From Oligoflexales bacterium (GTDB lineage Bacteria > Bdellovibrionota_B > Oligoflexia > Oligoflexales > RGVZ01), in the NCBI GenBank assembly GCA_947468665.1, contig CANILH010000010.1:1-61134 (forward strand): a DNA stretch of 61,134 bases, given 5' to 3'. Within the stretch, counting starts at the first letter, position 1, and each line of letters starts with the position of its first letter. The position numbers were made by a program, and so were the translations under genes. Below, piece by piece: positions 51,092 through 60,014 of this stretch. The notes beneath the pieces are model-generated. The model did no database searches. It saw only the letters and a list, made by a program, of their open reading frames with translations, and had not been told where the DNA came from.

Positions 51092-52669
51092 ATGAATAGT
51101 CGTTTAGCTGTCAAGAGTGCTTTAATTTGCGCGGCGGTACTTATTCCAATTTCGTGTAAGCCCCGCAAACACGGTGCCAGCGTGAAGGACGTCGTCGATG
51201 GCTCCAATGCCTTGTTCGGCACAGGGCGTGCCGCCGCAACCTTAGCCGCGAAGCGTAACTGTTTCAAAAGCGACGTTTTCAGTGAGGAACAAGGCGGCGC
51301 GATGCTTGCTGACGACAACAGTGGTAATTCGGGATCATCTTCGGATTCTAATTCAACGAGGCAGGGTGGGAATCGCCTGATCAAAACCAAAGTCAACCAG
51401 CTAGTCCCCGAGATACACACTATCAGTACATCGACCACAAATTTCTACGACCGGACCATAGGTGGAGATGCCGGTATGTCGACAAAACCCCTCGAACCGC
51501 CCAAGGACGGAGAAGTTGCTGCTAAGATTCCGTCCGGTATTTTAAAGTTCCTGAATGTCGGTCCTGAGTTTACCGCTAAGATAGCCAACGTTCTCAATCA
51601 AAATCATACGTCCAAACTCGATACCTATATAGTTACCGTCAAATATCAGAGTCACAAGCTAGCGATCCAACCCGACGAGAACGACTTCAAATCTGACGCT
51701 TTGGGGTTGCTTGATGGTAAGGAAAATTCGTTCAAACGTTTTCTTTCAGCTTGCGGCGATGAGTTTTTATCCATGAAGGAATACGGCGGAGATATAACGA
51801 TTGTGTTCGGCGCGTCGAGTAACGACCATGGATCAACTATGGACACAAATGGAAGCGGGCATTTGGGTGCGACTCTTCCGCTTGGCATCTCGGGCCAAGT
51901 AAACGGTAATTTTGGTAACAAAACCGGATTGACCGGAAACGAGCAGATCTCGAATTTTATTATTAATGAGAACGCGCTCAATCTCACATCATCAGTCTCT
52001 TGTGCCATACCGCGATCAGCGACGGCTGGAGAAACGACCCAAGTGGTTCATGAACATCCGTTTATTCCCAAAAATAAGACTGAGCTAGATGAATTGCTTT
52101 ACTGTCTCCCACGCTGGATTGAAGCGGTACCGACCAGCTTTAATTATAGGGATTTCTCCACTGTTTTTCCGCTTTCACTTGATCAGTCTGTGATTGACAC
52201 GTATCAAACTACCTACCTGGCATCAAAAAAGATATGGAGCGACAAGTTGATTGCCGAGGAAAAAGCCGCCAAGGCACAAGTGGAAAAAGAACAAAAAGAG
52301 CAGGAAGCCTTGAAACCCGGCAAACAGCTGCCAGACCAGGTCGTTTTGGAGGTGCCAAAGCTTAAAGTTGTCACCCCAGTCCCAGGGGCTAAGTTGACCG
52401 GCACCACTCCGGCGGGTCGACAGGCACGCCTTGATGCAACCCGTAGGTTTATCCGCGAGAATATGGTATTCGCGTTGCCGTCTCAGTGCGCGATCGCTGG
52501 ATGTGATGGATATAATGAGGTTGACGGCGCTTGTACCAATTGTCAGGAAGCCGTCCAGGCCGTGTCCAAAATCTACGGAGGGATTAACTTCTGCCGGGAC
52601 AATACAGACTGCAGAGAAGGCAAAACCTGTCAGGCCGCCAGCGACGCCAAGACCGGGGTTTGCCGGTAA
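51092..52669 (+). CDS. Lipoprotein with MACPF-like signature and Cys-rich C terminus
   Basis: 525 residues. Lipobox at I-P-I-S-Cys22. A Ser/Asn/Gly-rich linker covers 70-95. Residues 221-233 read C-G-D-E-F-x6-G-G, a variant of the membrane-attack-complex/perforin signature (usually G-T/S-H-F/Y-x6-G-G). The flanking strands, including A-T-L-P-L-G-I-S-G-Q-V-N-G-N, alternate polar and apolar residues. A helical Lys/Glu-rich stretch at 380-405 leads to a C-terminal Cys-rich module (eight Cys after residue 468). Strong context: GGAGG before the ATG and a clear promoter. A pore-forming role is inferred; homology needs a structure-based test. Confidence 0.55.
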   Translation: MNSRLAVKSALICAAVLIPISCKPRKHGASVKDVVDGSNALFGTGRAAATLAAKRNCFKSDVFSEEQGGAMLADDNSGNSGSSSDSNSTRQGGNRLIKTKVNQLVPEIHTISTSTTNFYDRTIGGDAGMSTKPLEPPKDGEVAAKIPSGILKFLNVGPEFTAKIANVLNQNHTSKLDTYIVTVKYQSHKLAIQPDENDFKSDALGLLDGKENSFKRFLSACGDEFLSMKEYGGDITIVFGASSNDHGSTMDTNGSGHLGATLPLGISGQVNGNFGNKTGLTGNEQISNFIINENALNLTSSVSCAIPRSATAGETTQVVHEHPFIPKNKTELDELLYCLPRWIEAVPTSFNYRDFSTVFPLSLDQSVIDTYQTTYLASKKIWSDKLIAEEKAAKAQVEKEQKEQEALKPGKQLPDQVVLEVPKLKVVTPVPGAKLTGTTPAGRQARLDATRRFIRENMVFALPSQCAIAGCDGYNEVDGACTNCQEAVQAVSKIYGGINFCRDNTDCREGKTCQAASDAKTGVCR

Positions 52670-52710
52670 CTTTTGCGTCACCATAGTGCTGCTGGAAATT
52701 CGCGCCGACC

Positions 52711-52764
52711 GGTGACGATGCCCTCCACTCCGGCGCCGGAGTTTTGCTCAAGGAAAAGGCATGG
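52711..52764 (+). repeat. Boundary repeat, copy A
   Basis: About 54 bases with the core CTCCG-x-CGC-x-GGAGTTTTGC, followed by A-rich GAAxxGGCA. In this copy the core is a perfect dyad (CTCCGGCGCCGGAG) followed by TTTT, so it can terminate the upstream lipoprotein gene. Its right end supplies the ribosome site and start of the toxin-like gene. Copies B and C share about three quarters of the bases. Confidence 0.7.
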
Positions 52765-53453
52765 CGATGGGGTTTACAGAATCATTGTCCCGGAGATATT
52801 GGCTTTCTATCTCGCTCTGCTTCTCGAGTCTGTTAATAAGCGGGGTCGCGTTTTCATTTACAATTATCCCAGAAAGCTGTCCTGAATGGTTTGAAAATGC
52901 TGATGTTAAACCTGGGATCGCTTGTGTTTATAACTGCGTTTTAATTCCAACAGATATTTTTACTAATACCTGCCCGTTATTTTGCGCTTCTTTATGTGAG
53001 CGTGATTACGCGGGAGTCGCGTTTTTTAAAATTACGGATCTTTACCCGGGCCTGACATTAACTGAACGTGGTTTCGTTGTGGATTCGCCTCGAGAAGCGA
53101 TGATTGCCTATTCTTATTCATGGCGAGCTGAATCCACGTGCGATACGAAGTATTTTGCAAGTGGGAGAAATGACGAGAGTGACGCGTGTCGCCATTTTAT
53201 CTGGGCAGCTTTACTTACTCAGCGCCTTGGTTCACAGAAGGCAAAAAAAAGTCTGGACGCACATGAAGACAACCCCGCTGAACCAACTGCAGAGCGCGCC
53301 ATGGACATGGCTAACAATCGGGCTGGGATCCTGTCTTGTGAAAGATTAATGGAAAGCGGCGGATGCAACGACAAAAACGAACTGACAGAATTTCAAACAG
53401 AGCTTAGAGCCGGCAAAATAATTGTGTTAAAGCAACGCCATCGAGGTCAATGA
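52761..53453 (+). CDS. Secreted protein resembling polymorphic-toxin domain DUF6973
   Basis: 230 residues. Signal peptide (residues 12-33). After a Cys-rich region (about eight Cys between 40 and 80) the C-terminal half contains D-A-C-R-H-F-I-W-A-A-L-L (Arg144, His145, Trp148), A-H-E-D (His168, Glu169) and M-D-M-A-N-N (Asp182, Asn185, Asn186). This R-H...W, H-E, M-D-x2-N-N series is that of the DUF6973 family found at the ends of polymorphic toxins. Here it is stand-alone, with a Sec leader. AGGA lies 6 bases before the ATG. The next gene starts one base after its stop. Enzyme activity is unknown; the toxin label is inferred. Confidence 0.6.
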   Translation: MAMGFTESLSRRYWLSISLCFSSLLISGVAFSFTIIPESCPEWFENADVKPGIACVYNCVLIPTDIFTNTCPLFCASLCERDYAGVAFFKITDLYPGLTLTERGFVVDSPREAMIAYSYSWRAESTCDTKYFASGRNDESDACRHFIWAALLTQRLGSQKAKKSLDAHEDNPAEPTAERAMDMANNRAGILSCERLMESGGCNDKNELTEFQTELRAGKIIVLKQRHRGQ

Positions 53454-53454
53454 A

Positions 53455-53856
53455 ATGAAAAAGTTTACACGAATTTTGTGTCTGATTCTCTTTATTACTG
53501 GAAACGCTTTCGCGCAAGGCTTCTGGTTTGGCAAAACGATGACTGCCACCGCGGCTGAAGCGAAGTGGGGGCGAGAGGAATTTAATGCTCCAAGATTTAA
53601 AGACGCGGCTTTGACCGAACGCGGCAAAATGGCTTCAGCACTTTTGCGGAAGAAAGCCGTGTGGATTGGTAAATCTTTTCACGACGTACAGACTGAGCTT
53701 GGGTCGCCTGACGGCCACTACTTTTCAGATATGATTCCGGCTTACCTGATTCAGATGGCTGAAACTAGTCAAGGTGAGACATGGCAAATAGTTTTTTTGC
53801 CTGATAATAACTATAAAATTAAGGATGTCATCATTCACCGGAATTACCCTCGCTGA
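53455..53856 (+). CDS. Small exported partner protein (possible immunity-type protein)
   Basis: 133 residues with a signal peptide cleaved at F-A-Q. The mature protein has a W-I-G-K-S-F-H-D-V-Q-T-E-L-G-S-P-D core and paired beta strands (T-W-Q-I-V-F-L-P-D-N-N-Y-K-I-K-D-V), a pattern like small SmpA/BamE-type folds. Its start is one base after the toxin-like gene and it shares the same compartment, so it may be the cognate antidote or chaperone. That is inference from coupling only. Confidence 0.6.
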   Translation: MKKFTRILCLILFITGNAFAQGFWFGKTMTATAAEAKWGREEFNAPRFKDAALTERGKMASALLRKKAVWIGKSFHDVQTELGSPDGHYFSDMIPAYLIQMAETSQGETWQIVFLPDNNYKIKDVIIHRNYPR

Positions 53857-53907
53857 AATTGACGTTGGACCAGGCGTAAACGCCGTCGTGGTTGTGGACG
53901 AACCTCG

Positions 53908-55044
53908 TTATTTCAGCGCGCCTGCCCAGAGATCCTTTAGGAACGTCTCCCACGGCATAACGCGTATGCCGTCAACGTCACGAGGCACTGACTCAAGACA
54001 TACGATGATGTGTGACTTCATTGCCTTTTCAGCCTGTAACGCACGCATGCCCTTAAAGTCATCTTTACTTAGTCGAGACGTCCCCTTCACTTCGATCGCG
54101 ATTTTTTCGTCCAAAATAAAATCCACTTCATAGTGATCTTCAGACCTCCAGTAATGGAGTGTACCGCGCGATATGTAGTCTCTATACGCGGCGAGTTCCT
54201 GGAAAATAAAGGCCTCGAACGCGTCGCCGAAAAGTTTTGATTTCTGCGCGATTCTACCAGCATGCTGTAAGTGATTAGCGACACCTACGTCGAAAAAGTA
54301 AAATTTACTGGTTGTGACGGCTTTTCGTTTTTTTGTTTTACGCCAAGGCTCAATCTCTTCGGCGATAAGCGTGTCTTTAAGAATTGCGAAATATTCCTGA
54401 ACGGTGGTTCTTGGAACAGCCGCGTCAGAACTGATTGCTTGATAATTGATGATTTGACCGTTACAAAGCGCCGCGGTTTCGAGAAATCGACTAAAGGCCG
54501 GCACATTGCGGGTTAGCCCCTCAGCGGCAATTTCTTCTTTAAGGTATTCCCCGGCGTATGCCCTCAAATCCAACCCCGGATCTTCCGCGAAATAAATCGC
54601 GGGGAGTGTTCCGAAGTTAATCGCCCGCATGAGGTCAAACTGGTCACCTAGCTCAAAACTCGTTAAAGGGTGCATGTGAATGGTGCGCGCTCGCCCACCA
54701 AGTAGATTCACGCCAGAACGCCGAAGTTTCCTGGCACTTGAGCCTGTTAGTAAAAAACGCAGGTTTTGCTCCTCGATCAGGATTTGCACTTCATCCAGGA
54801 GACTCGGTAACTTTTGAATCTCGTCGATAACCACATGACCCTTATAACCCTTTAGCTCTTCGCGCAGGCGCGACGGATTCTGGTTTAGACGAAGAAATGT
54901 CTCAAAATCAAGAAGGTTGTATATCCGGCAATGAGGCATTGTTTCGCGTATGAGCGAAGTCTTACCAGTCTGCCTCGGACCCAGCAGGAAGTGTGACTTC
55001 TTGGCCAATAACTCTGATAGACTAAGGTAGCGCCTTATAAGCAT
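53908..55044 (-). CDS. AAA ATPase with DUF4143 (nuclease-like) domain
   Basis: 378 residues. AAA_14 domain: Walker A G-P-R-Q-T-G-K-T-S at 22-30, Walker B V-V-I-D-E-I-Q-K-L-P at 71-80, sensor L-L-T-G-S-S-A-R-K-L. The C-terminal DUF4143 region from about 200 ends in a restriction-endonuclease-like fold (Y-E-V-D-F-I-L-D then I-A-I-E-V-K). Members are common in accessory regions and act alone. It is convergent with the toxin-like pair, with its start just left of repeat copy B. Confidence 0.88.
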   Translation of the reverse strand: MLIRRYLSLSELLAKKSHFLLGPRQTGKTSLIRETMPHCRIYNLLDFETFLRLNQNPSRLREELKGYKGHVVIDEIQKLPSLLDEVQILIEEQNLRFLLTGSSARKLRRSGVNLLGGRARTIHMHPLTSFELGDQFDLMRAINFGTLPAIYFAEDPGLDLRAYAGEYLKEEIAAEGLTRNVPAFSRFLETAALCNGQIINYQAISSDAAVPRTTVQEYFAILKDTLIAEEIEPWRKTKKRKAVTTSKFYFFDVGVANHLQHAGRIAQKSKLFGDAFEAFIFQELAAYRDYISRGTLHYWRSEDHYEVDFILDEKIAIEVKGTSRLSKDDFKGMRALQAEKAMKSHIIVCLESVPRDVDGIRVMPWETFLKDLWAGALK

Positions 55045-55208
55045 CCGTTTTCCTTACATAAATTATTACCGCCGCCAAACCCGGCAATTTCTATAGTAAT
55101 ATGCCGGATAAGGCGGCGCAACCCTGAAGGATATTTTTCATTGATTTATTTTTTAGCGGGCGGGTGAGTAAGTTCCCCCGCGTTGTGGGTAAAGCCCCGC
55201 AGCCCCGC

Positions 55209-55263
55209 AGTGACGATGACGTCAAGTCCGACGCAGGAGTTTTGCCCAATGAAGCGGCATGAA
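55209..55263 (+). repeat. Boundary repeat, copy B
   Basis: Matches copy A and C over about 54 bases: TGACGATG, the core TCCGACGCAGGAGTTTTGCC, then AATGAAGCGGCATG. It lies in the 55045-55283 intergenic region, where no gene was found. Confidence 0.7.
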
Positions 55264-55283
55264 ACAAAGTAACATTTTTTATG

Positions 55284-56042
55284 TCATTGGTATTGACAGG
55301 TAACAATAAACGCGCGACGCACGTCGAATGCGCAATCAAGACCTTCGAGGTTCTCATAAAGGCACAGGAGATAAGCTCCCAGGGCAAAAAAATCAGGGTG
55401 TAACCTTGCCTTATTTTCTTTGCAAGATACAAAGACGGCGTGAAGCGACTTTTTGAAGTGCGCGAGCGAAAACCTCACGGCGTCTTGCTCACCCTCACCA
55501 AAATGGCCGTTAATAACAGTTTTAGCATGTAGAAGATTAAGTTTCGAAAGACCTGCCGTTAATAGCGCGTCATTATTCGTGTAAAACCCTCGGTAAAGAT
55601 CCTGCAGGCCGGTTCGAAAATCGTCGCTCCACTGGTAATAAACAGGCTTTGGAGCCCACTCTGAAGGCCAGTTAAAGGCCGAAGAACGCAAGTCAAGAAT
55701 GGACTTATGCTTTGAGAAAATTTGGGAAAAGTATATTTTCAAAACCAACTGACCAAACGCCTGACGTTCCTCCAGGCCAAGTTCGCGGTGATCTTGCTTT
55801 GTTGTTAGGTTTTTAACTAGCTGAAAATTAGTGCCCTGACTTTCATTTATTTTTTTAAGAGTATCTTTTGCCGTCTCACGGACGCGATCAAATTCTCTTG
55901 GGTTCGCGTAGTCTTTAACAATGACTCCAAAAATTTTTGCCATTCCAATTGTAGGGACGACCTCAAAAAAAACTGGTGACACGAAGTCTGTAAGCATTTC
56001 CCAGTCAGTGCCTTTAAGATTCTTAAGTAAAAATTCAATCAC
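55284..56042 (-). CDS. Hypothetical protein coupled to a ferritin-like protein
   Basis: 252 residues, helical, no signal peptide. It has a possible membrane-proximal N-terminal helix and aromatic-rich segments (V-Y-Y-Q-W-S-D-D-F-R, D-L-Y-R-G-F-Y). It contains a late Cys pair. The start overlaps the stop of the COQ7-like gene by 4 bases (ATGA), so the two probably act together. Codon use is more AT-rich than in the core genes. No family recognised. Confidence 0.55.
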   Translation of the reverse strand: MIEFLLKNLKGTDWEMLTDFVSPVFFEVVPTIGMAKIFGVIVKDYANPREFDRVRETAKDTLKKINESQGTNFQLVKNLTTKQDHRELGLEERQAFGQLVLKIYFSQIFSKHKSILDLRSSAFNWPSEWAPKPVYYQWSDDFRTGLQDLYRGFYTNNDALLTAGLSKLNLLHAKTVINGHFGEGEQDAVRFSLAHFKKSLHAVFVSCKENKARLHPDFFALGAYLLCLYENLEGLDCAFDVRRAFIVTCQYQ

Positions 56043-56458
56043 GAAAAAACCCCCAGCAAGGCGCGAAACCGACTTGCGTGTTCATGCTCCTGATGAGCGG
56101 CATGTATCAAAGCCTCCCGCAAACGCGAGGGCGCACTTGGTGGGATTTTCTTGGCCGTTTGTTCATAAGTTTTAGCGGCCTCTTCCTCAGCCCACACGTG
56201 GATCCTATAACAGACCTTGCGCGGAAGCAGCGAGAGGACGCTGCCAAAAACCCAACCCATTAAAATATTGAAAGGGCTAATCATCAAAACTACTGTTTGT
56301 ATTCCCATAAATGGCTCAATGCTGAGCCGGTGAGCGCGCTCTTCTGCCAGGACATCGCGAAAAACGGCACCACTTTCCCTGGGGCGCCAAAACACCTGGG
56401 CCTCATAAATAGCAATGGCCTGTTGCTCGGCGGAAAAAGCATTCAAGAGTTGCCACAT
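56039..56458 (-). CDS. COQ7-like ferritin-fold di-iron protein
   Basis: 139 residues. Ferritin-like metal-site pattern: Glu in S-A-E-Q-Q-A-I-A-I-Y-E, E-E-R-A-H in L-A-E-E-R-A-H-R, E-E-E in W-A-E-E-E-A-A, and E-H in H-Q-E-H-E-H-A. A hydrophobic middle (V-V-L-M-I-S-P-F-N-I-L-M-G-W) suggests membrane attachment as in COQ7, the demethoxyubiquinone hydroxylase family. It may hydroxylate a quinone or another membrane substrate. Coupled to the following unknown gene. Confidence 0.7.
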   Translation of the reverse strand: MWQLLNAFSAEQQAIAIYEAQVFWRPRESGAVFRDVLAEERAHRLSIEPFMGIQTVVLMISPFNILMGWVFGSVLSLLPRKVCYRIHVWAEEEAAKTYEQTAKKIPPSAPSRLREALIHAAHQEHEHASRFRALLGVFS

Positions 56459-56518
56459 CCTGCAATTCTCCTTTAGAATGAGCTTATCACGAGTTCGTAT
56501 TGTTGGAGATATGTCTTT

Positions 56519-57133
56519 ATGGCTATAAGTCGAATTTGGTTTTTAACCTGCGTTACGCCCGCGTTATTCTCAGCACTTGCGATGTCTGAATTGGCATTAG
56601 CCGGTTCAGTGTCGGCCAAAGCGGAGACAACAAAGTTAGATCTTGGCGTGCATGAGTTCACGGTGACTGACATTAACGGTAAATCTAAGGATCTCAAGAG
56701 ATACAAAGGTAAGATTCTTTTAATTGTTAATACAGCCTCGCAGTGCGGTTATACGCCCCAATACCAAGGCCTGCAAAAGGTCTACGCCGCTTACAAAAAC
56801 AAAGGTTTTGAAGTTCTTGGATTTCCTAGTAATGATTTTGGCGGTCAGGAGCCCGGCAGCAATAAGGAAATTCAAAATTTCTGCGAGTTAAAATACAAGG
56901 TGTCTTTCCCGATGTTTGCTAAAGTCACAGTGTCAGGTGCCGGACAGGCTCCACTATTTAAGTATCTCACGGCAGACGCAGGCAAGGAGCTAGCTGGCCC
57001 CATTGATTGGAATTTTGAAAAGTTTCTGATAGATCCACAGGGCAAATTGATCGCCAGATTTAAGTCGTCCGCTGCCCCCGAAAGTCCGGAGATAATCTCT
57101 AAAATTGAATCGCTATTAAAGGCGAAACAATAA
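56519..57133 (+). CDS. Glutathione peroxidase-family thiol peroxidase, exported
   Basis: 204 residues with a Sec signal peptide (cleaved near A-L-A-G). Catalytic Cys76 in N-T-A-S-Q-C-G-Y-T, Gln110 in F-G-G-Q-E-P, and Trp164-Asn165 in W-N-F-E-K-F. It uses Cys instead of selenocysteine. It reduces lipid or hydrogen peroxides in the periplasm, probably with thioredoxin-like donors. Converges with the renalase-like gene (2-base gap). Confidence 0.92.
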   Translation: MAISRIWFLTCVTPALFSALAMSELALAGSVSAKAETTKLDLGVHEFTVTDINGKSKDLKRYKGKILLIVNTASQCGYTPQYQGLQKVYAAYKNKGFEVLGFPSNDFGGQEPGSNKEIQNFCELKYKVSFPMFAKVTVSGAGQAPLFKYLTADAGKELAGPIDWNFEKFLIDPQGKLIARFKSSAAPESPEIISKIESLLKAKQ

Positions 57134-57135
57134 AG

Positions 57136-58191
57136 CTAGATTTGACCAAGAAGTCTTTGTGCCGCTGCTTGGGCAGATAAAAAAGCTCCCTCAATTTTCG
57201 GTCCTCCAAAGGCTTCTCCTGCCAACAATATGCTCGGGCCTGAAGAATCGCCGCACGCCCAATCTAGATAGGTACTTTGTAGTCCTGACTGTGGAGCGGC
57301 ATAGCGCCAGCGCTGGATTTCGTAAGACTTCGGCATTGAGATTTTCTTTAACCCGAAAAGCTGTTTGAGCTGATGACAAACATACCCAGCGATCACTTGA
57401 TCGTGAGCGGTAAACATGCCACGACTTGCTTCCGCAGACAGGTGAACTGTTAAAGCACCCTTTTCTGACGTTAAACCCTTGCTGTAGTTATCCGCTATAA
57501 AAGAAATCACCGCCTCTGGACTTTGAATCGGGAGAGCGTCAAGCGGTAGCTCTTCCGCGTCAAAAAATCCCATGAGAGCCACGCACGGATCATAGATTAC
57601 CTTTGCTAATTCTGCCGCGACTGTATTTGGATCTTCAGCACCGGCGATAGATTTTAACAGTTCGAGCGTTTGAGGGATGGGGGTTGTCAAAACCAAGGAC
57701 TTCGTTGCGACGCCCCGGCCATCCTCACTCCTTAGGATCAAAAAGTCCCTTATCAATTCGATTCCAACAATCTTTTGATTTAGCAAGACCTGATCGGCTG
57801 GTAGTTTAGAAGCCAGATGCCTGCAGATTTGATTCATTCCGCCCACGCCTATGTAGCGGGGATGCCCATCATTAATAGGATGAGCATGGAGGTGAAAATT
57901 ATGATTAAAGCCTCTCGTCCATTCTTTGATGATGCCATCTTTGAGCCATGCTTCGGCTACTTGCTTAAATTTAGAACTGCGTGCTGTAAAAAACTGCGCG
58001 CCGTGATCAAACGTCTGCCCATCGATCCTTCGTGTCGCCATGCGGCCTCCAACAGACCGTCCCTTATCCATCATAAGCCATGATTTTTGTCCCGCGTTTA
58101 CAAGTTCTTGCGCTATGACAAGCCCGCACATGCCAGCACCGAGCACCAGCACGTCGACGGCAATTTCCGGATCTTTGACTGTTGCTTGCAA
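57136..58191 (-). CDS. Renalase-like FAD-dependent oxidoreductase
   Basis: 351 residues from a TTG at 58191 with AAAGGAG 6 bases upstream; the frame extends 32 codons further but without a ribosome site and would leave only 16 bases to the divergent gene. Rossmann G-A-G-M-C-G-L near residue 20, then G-R-S-V-G-G-R-M-A-T-R-R and F-D-H-G-A-Q-F-F, the renalase/amine-oxidase-like motif; the FAD tail is A-G-E-A-F-G-G-P-K-I-E-G-A. Substrate unknown. Confidence 0.87.
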   Translation of the reverse strand: MQATVKDPEIAVDVLVLGAGMCGLVIAQELVNAGQKSWLMMDKGRSVGGRMATRRIDGQTFDHGAQFFTARSSKFKQVAEAWLKDGIIKEWTRGFNHNFHLHAHPINDGHPRYIGVGGMNQICRHLASKLPADQVLLNQKIVGIELIRDFLILRSEDGRGVATKSLVLTTPIPQTLELLKSIAGAEDPNTVAAELAKVIYDPCVALMGFFDAEELPLDALPIQSPEAVISFIADNYSKGLTSEKGALTVHLSAEASRGMFTAHDQVIAGYVCHQLKQLFGLKKISMPKSYEIQRWRYAAPQSGLQSTYLDWACGDSSGPSILLAGEAFGGPKIEGAFLSAQAAAQRLLGQI

Positions 58192-58303
58192 TTGAGGCTC
58201 CTTTAAAGGCAAAATCCAGGATGAAATGTTAAGCCCGTTAGCGGAGGATGACAACTCGTCATACGACGGGGCAATGAAACGCGACAAATAGACAGGGCAA
58301 AAA

Positions 58304-59056
58304 ATGGCGATCTATGATTTTTCTGGGCAATATTTCTTGGTGGCTGGCGGCACGGGCGCCATCGGTAGCGAACTCTGCCGACAACTTAAGAAATCCAAGG
58401 CTAAAGTTTTTATTAGCGGCCGTGACGGCGAAAAGCTCGAGGCTTTAAAAAAAGAACTCGACTGTGACGGAGCGGTCGTCGACGGTGCTAGTTTTGCCTC
58501 TTATGAGGAAGCTGTCGCAAAAGCACTAAGTCACGGGGAATTATCCGGGGCTGTCTGCTGTACAGGATCTGTTATTTTGAAATCAGCCCACGCCACAACA
58601 CAGCTGGAGTTTGACGCGACAATAGCCGCGAACGCTACGAGTGCCTTTGGACTGACCAGGGCTGCCGCAAAGGCGATGACAGCGTCAGGCGGCGGATCTA
58701 TTATTTTAGTCGCCTCGGCAGCCGCGCAAATTGGTTTGCAAAACCATGAGGCGATTGCGGCAGCCAAGGGCGCTGTCATGGGATTGACTTTATCTGCTGC
58801 AGCCACCTATGCCCGCAGCAACATTCGAGTCAACTGCGTGTCACCTGGTTTGGTCGAAACACCTCTCACTGCACGCATTACGTCCAATGACGCAAGTCGC
58901 AAGGCCTCTGAGGCCATGCATCCATTGGGTCGACTCGGTAAACCAGCAGACATCGTAGCCGCAATGATGTGGCTTTTATCTGACGGCGCGACCTGGGCCA
59001 CCGGTCAGGTCATTGGGGTGGATGGCGGTTTAGGCTCCCTAAAAGTGAGGAGTTAG
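58304..59056 (+). CDS. SDR-fold oxidoreductase lacking the catalytic tyrosine
   Basis: 250 residues. Rossmann G-G-T-G-A-I-G at 15-21, the catalytic-position Ser138 and Lys155 are present, but the Tyr four residues before Lys155 is Ile151 (H-E-A-I-A-A-A-K). The usual C-terminal V-D-G-G-L is kept. It may bind NAD(P) without classical reduction or use a neighbouring residue. Divergent from the renalase-like gene; both are probably oxidative-stress genes. Confidence 0.85.
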   Translation: MAIYDFSGQYFLVAGGTGAIGSELCRQLKKSKAKVFISGRDGEKLEALKKELDCDGAVVDGASFASYEEAVAKALSHGELSGAVCCTGSVILKSAHATTQLEFDATIAANATSAFGLTRAAAKAMTASGGGSIILVASAAAQIGLQNHEAIAAAKGAVMGLTLSAAATYARSNIRVNCVSPGLVETPLTARITSNDASRKASEAMHPLGRLGKPADIVAAMMWLLSDGATWATGQVIGVDGGLGSLKVRS

Positions 59057-59207
59057 TCCGTAGGATAAGTCTCGCTGTTCATGCTAAAAATGAGAATCAA
59101 AAATTTTTAAAAAAATATTGGTTAGCGCAAGGGTCTATATAACTCTGCGTTTAGACGCTCAAATAGCTGTGGCAAACACCCCTTATTTGTCTAAGAATTA
59201 AATTCAG

Positions 59208-59975
59208 TTAACGCGCGTAGTCAAAATCGATTGCTACTTCGCGGTCGCTATCGCCATTTATAGCCACGGTCGTTGCCCCCTCATAACGCGATAGCCGCGG
59301 CAGACCATCGACAACAACATAATAAAAATTCATGCGCGGCACGAGCTTACGAATGGCCCAATTTTGTGGTTCTAAACTGATCACTTGCGCCACCTGGCCT
59401 CCAAGTTTGGTCTCGCGCTCTCTTCGCACGCGAAATCCAAAAGAATCTCGCTTCATTGGCACAAAAAGATCAAATTCAGGACGTTCGTCACGGATAAGAT
59501 CGTTCCATTTTCGCACAATGAAATGATGCAATGTCTTGCCGATGATCGTGCGCTCAGTCCATTTATACCGGCTACGCTCCGGCGACTTGTTTGGTTTCTC
59601 CACGTATACGAGCTCCGCTACGGGAGGTTCGCGCATGGTCAAGTCGACTTTTTCACCTGTCGTGCCGTTGCTGAACATATATTCCTTAACCTGCAGGCGA
59701 TCCAGACTAACAACACTTGACTCCGACTGAATCACTTTTTTGCCCGTTCCAGGAAGGTAATATAGCGTCGATTTTTTCAGCAAATTCTCGTGACATTCTA
59801 TGGTCTCCTCCCCCCACGCGAGTTCTCCTCCTGACTTCAGATCCAAAACCTTGAAAGTGATTTTTTTGAAGGGTAATTCTTTCTCGACGCTAACGGGGAT
59901 GATTTCCTGAGAGAAAGCGACACCAAAAAAATTAAGGCAAAAAATCACGCTGACAAGAGTTATATAAGAGCCCAT
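59208..59975 (-). CDS. Exported beta-rich protein of unknown function
   Basis: 255 residues with a signal peptide (first ~22 residues, cleaved near F-S-Q). Mature part is rich in alternating beta strands, basic and aromatic residues; no Cys pair beyond one. It resembles periplasmic lipid-carrier or DUF3108-like folds in pattern only. Divergent from the lipocalin gene. The 59057-59207 gap is AT-rich and shows no gene or terminator. Confidence 0.55.
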   Translation of the reverse strand: MGSYITLVSVIFCLNFFGVAFSQEIIPVSVEKELPFKKITFKVLDLKSGGELAWGEETIECHENLLKKSTLYYLPGTGKKVIQSESSVVSLDRLQVKEYMFSNGTTGEKVDLTMREPPVAELVYVEKPNKSPERSRYKWTERTIIGKTLHHFIVRKWNDLIRDERPEFDLFVPMKRDSFGFRVRRERETKLGGQVAQVISLEPQNWAIRKLVPRMNFYYVVVDGLPRLSRYEGATTVAINGDSDREVAIDFDYAR

Positions 59976-60014
59976 AATTAGACAGTCCCTCCCGGATTCG
60001 ATTTAATTGCGTAA

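Noticed and set aside
53825..54133. 102-codon frame on + strand
   Set aside because: Mostly antisense to the DUF4143 ATPase end, without a start signal.
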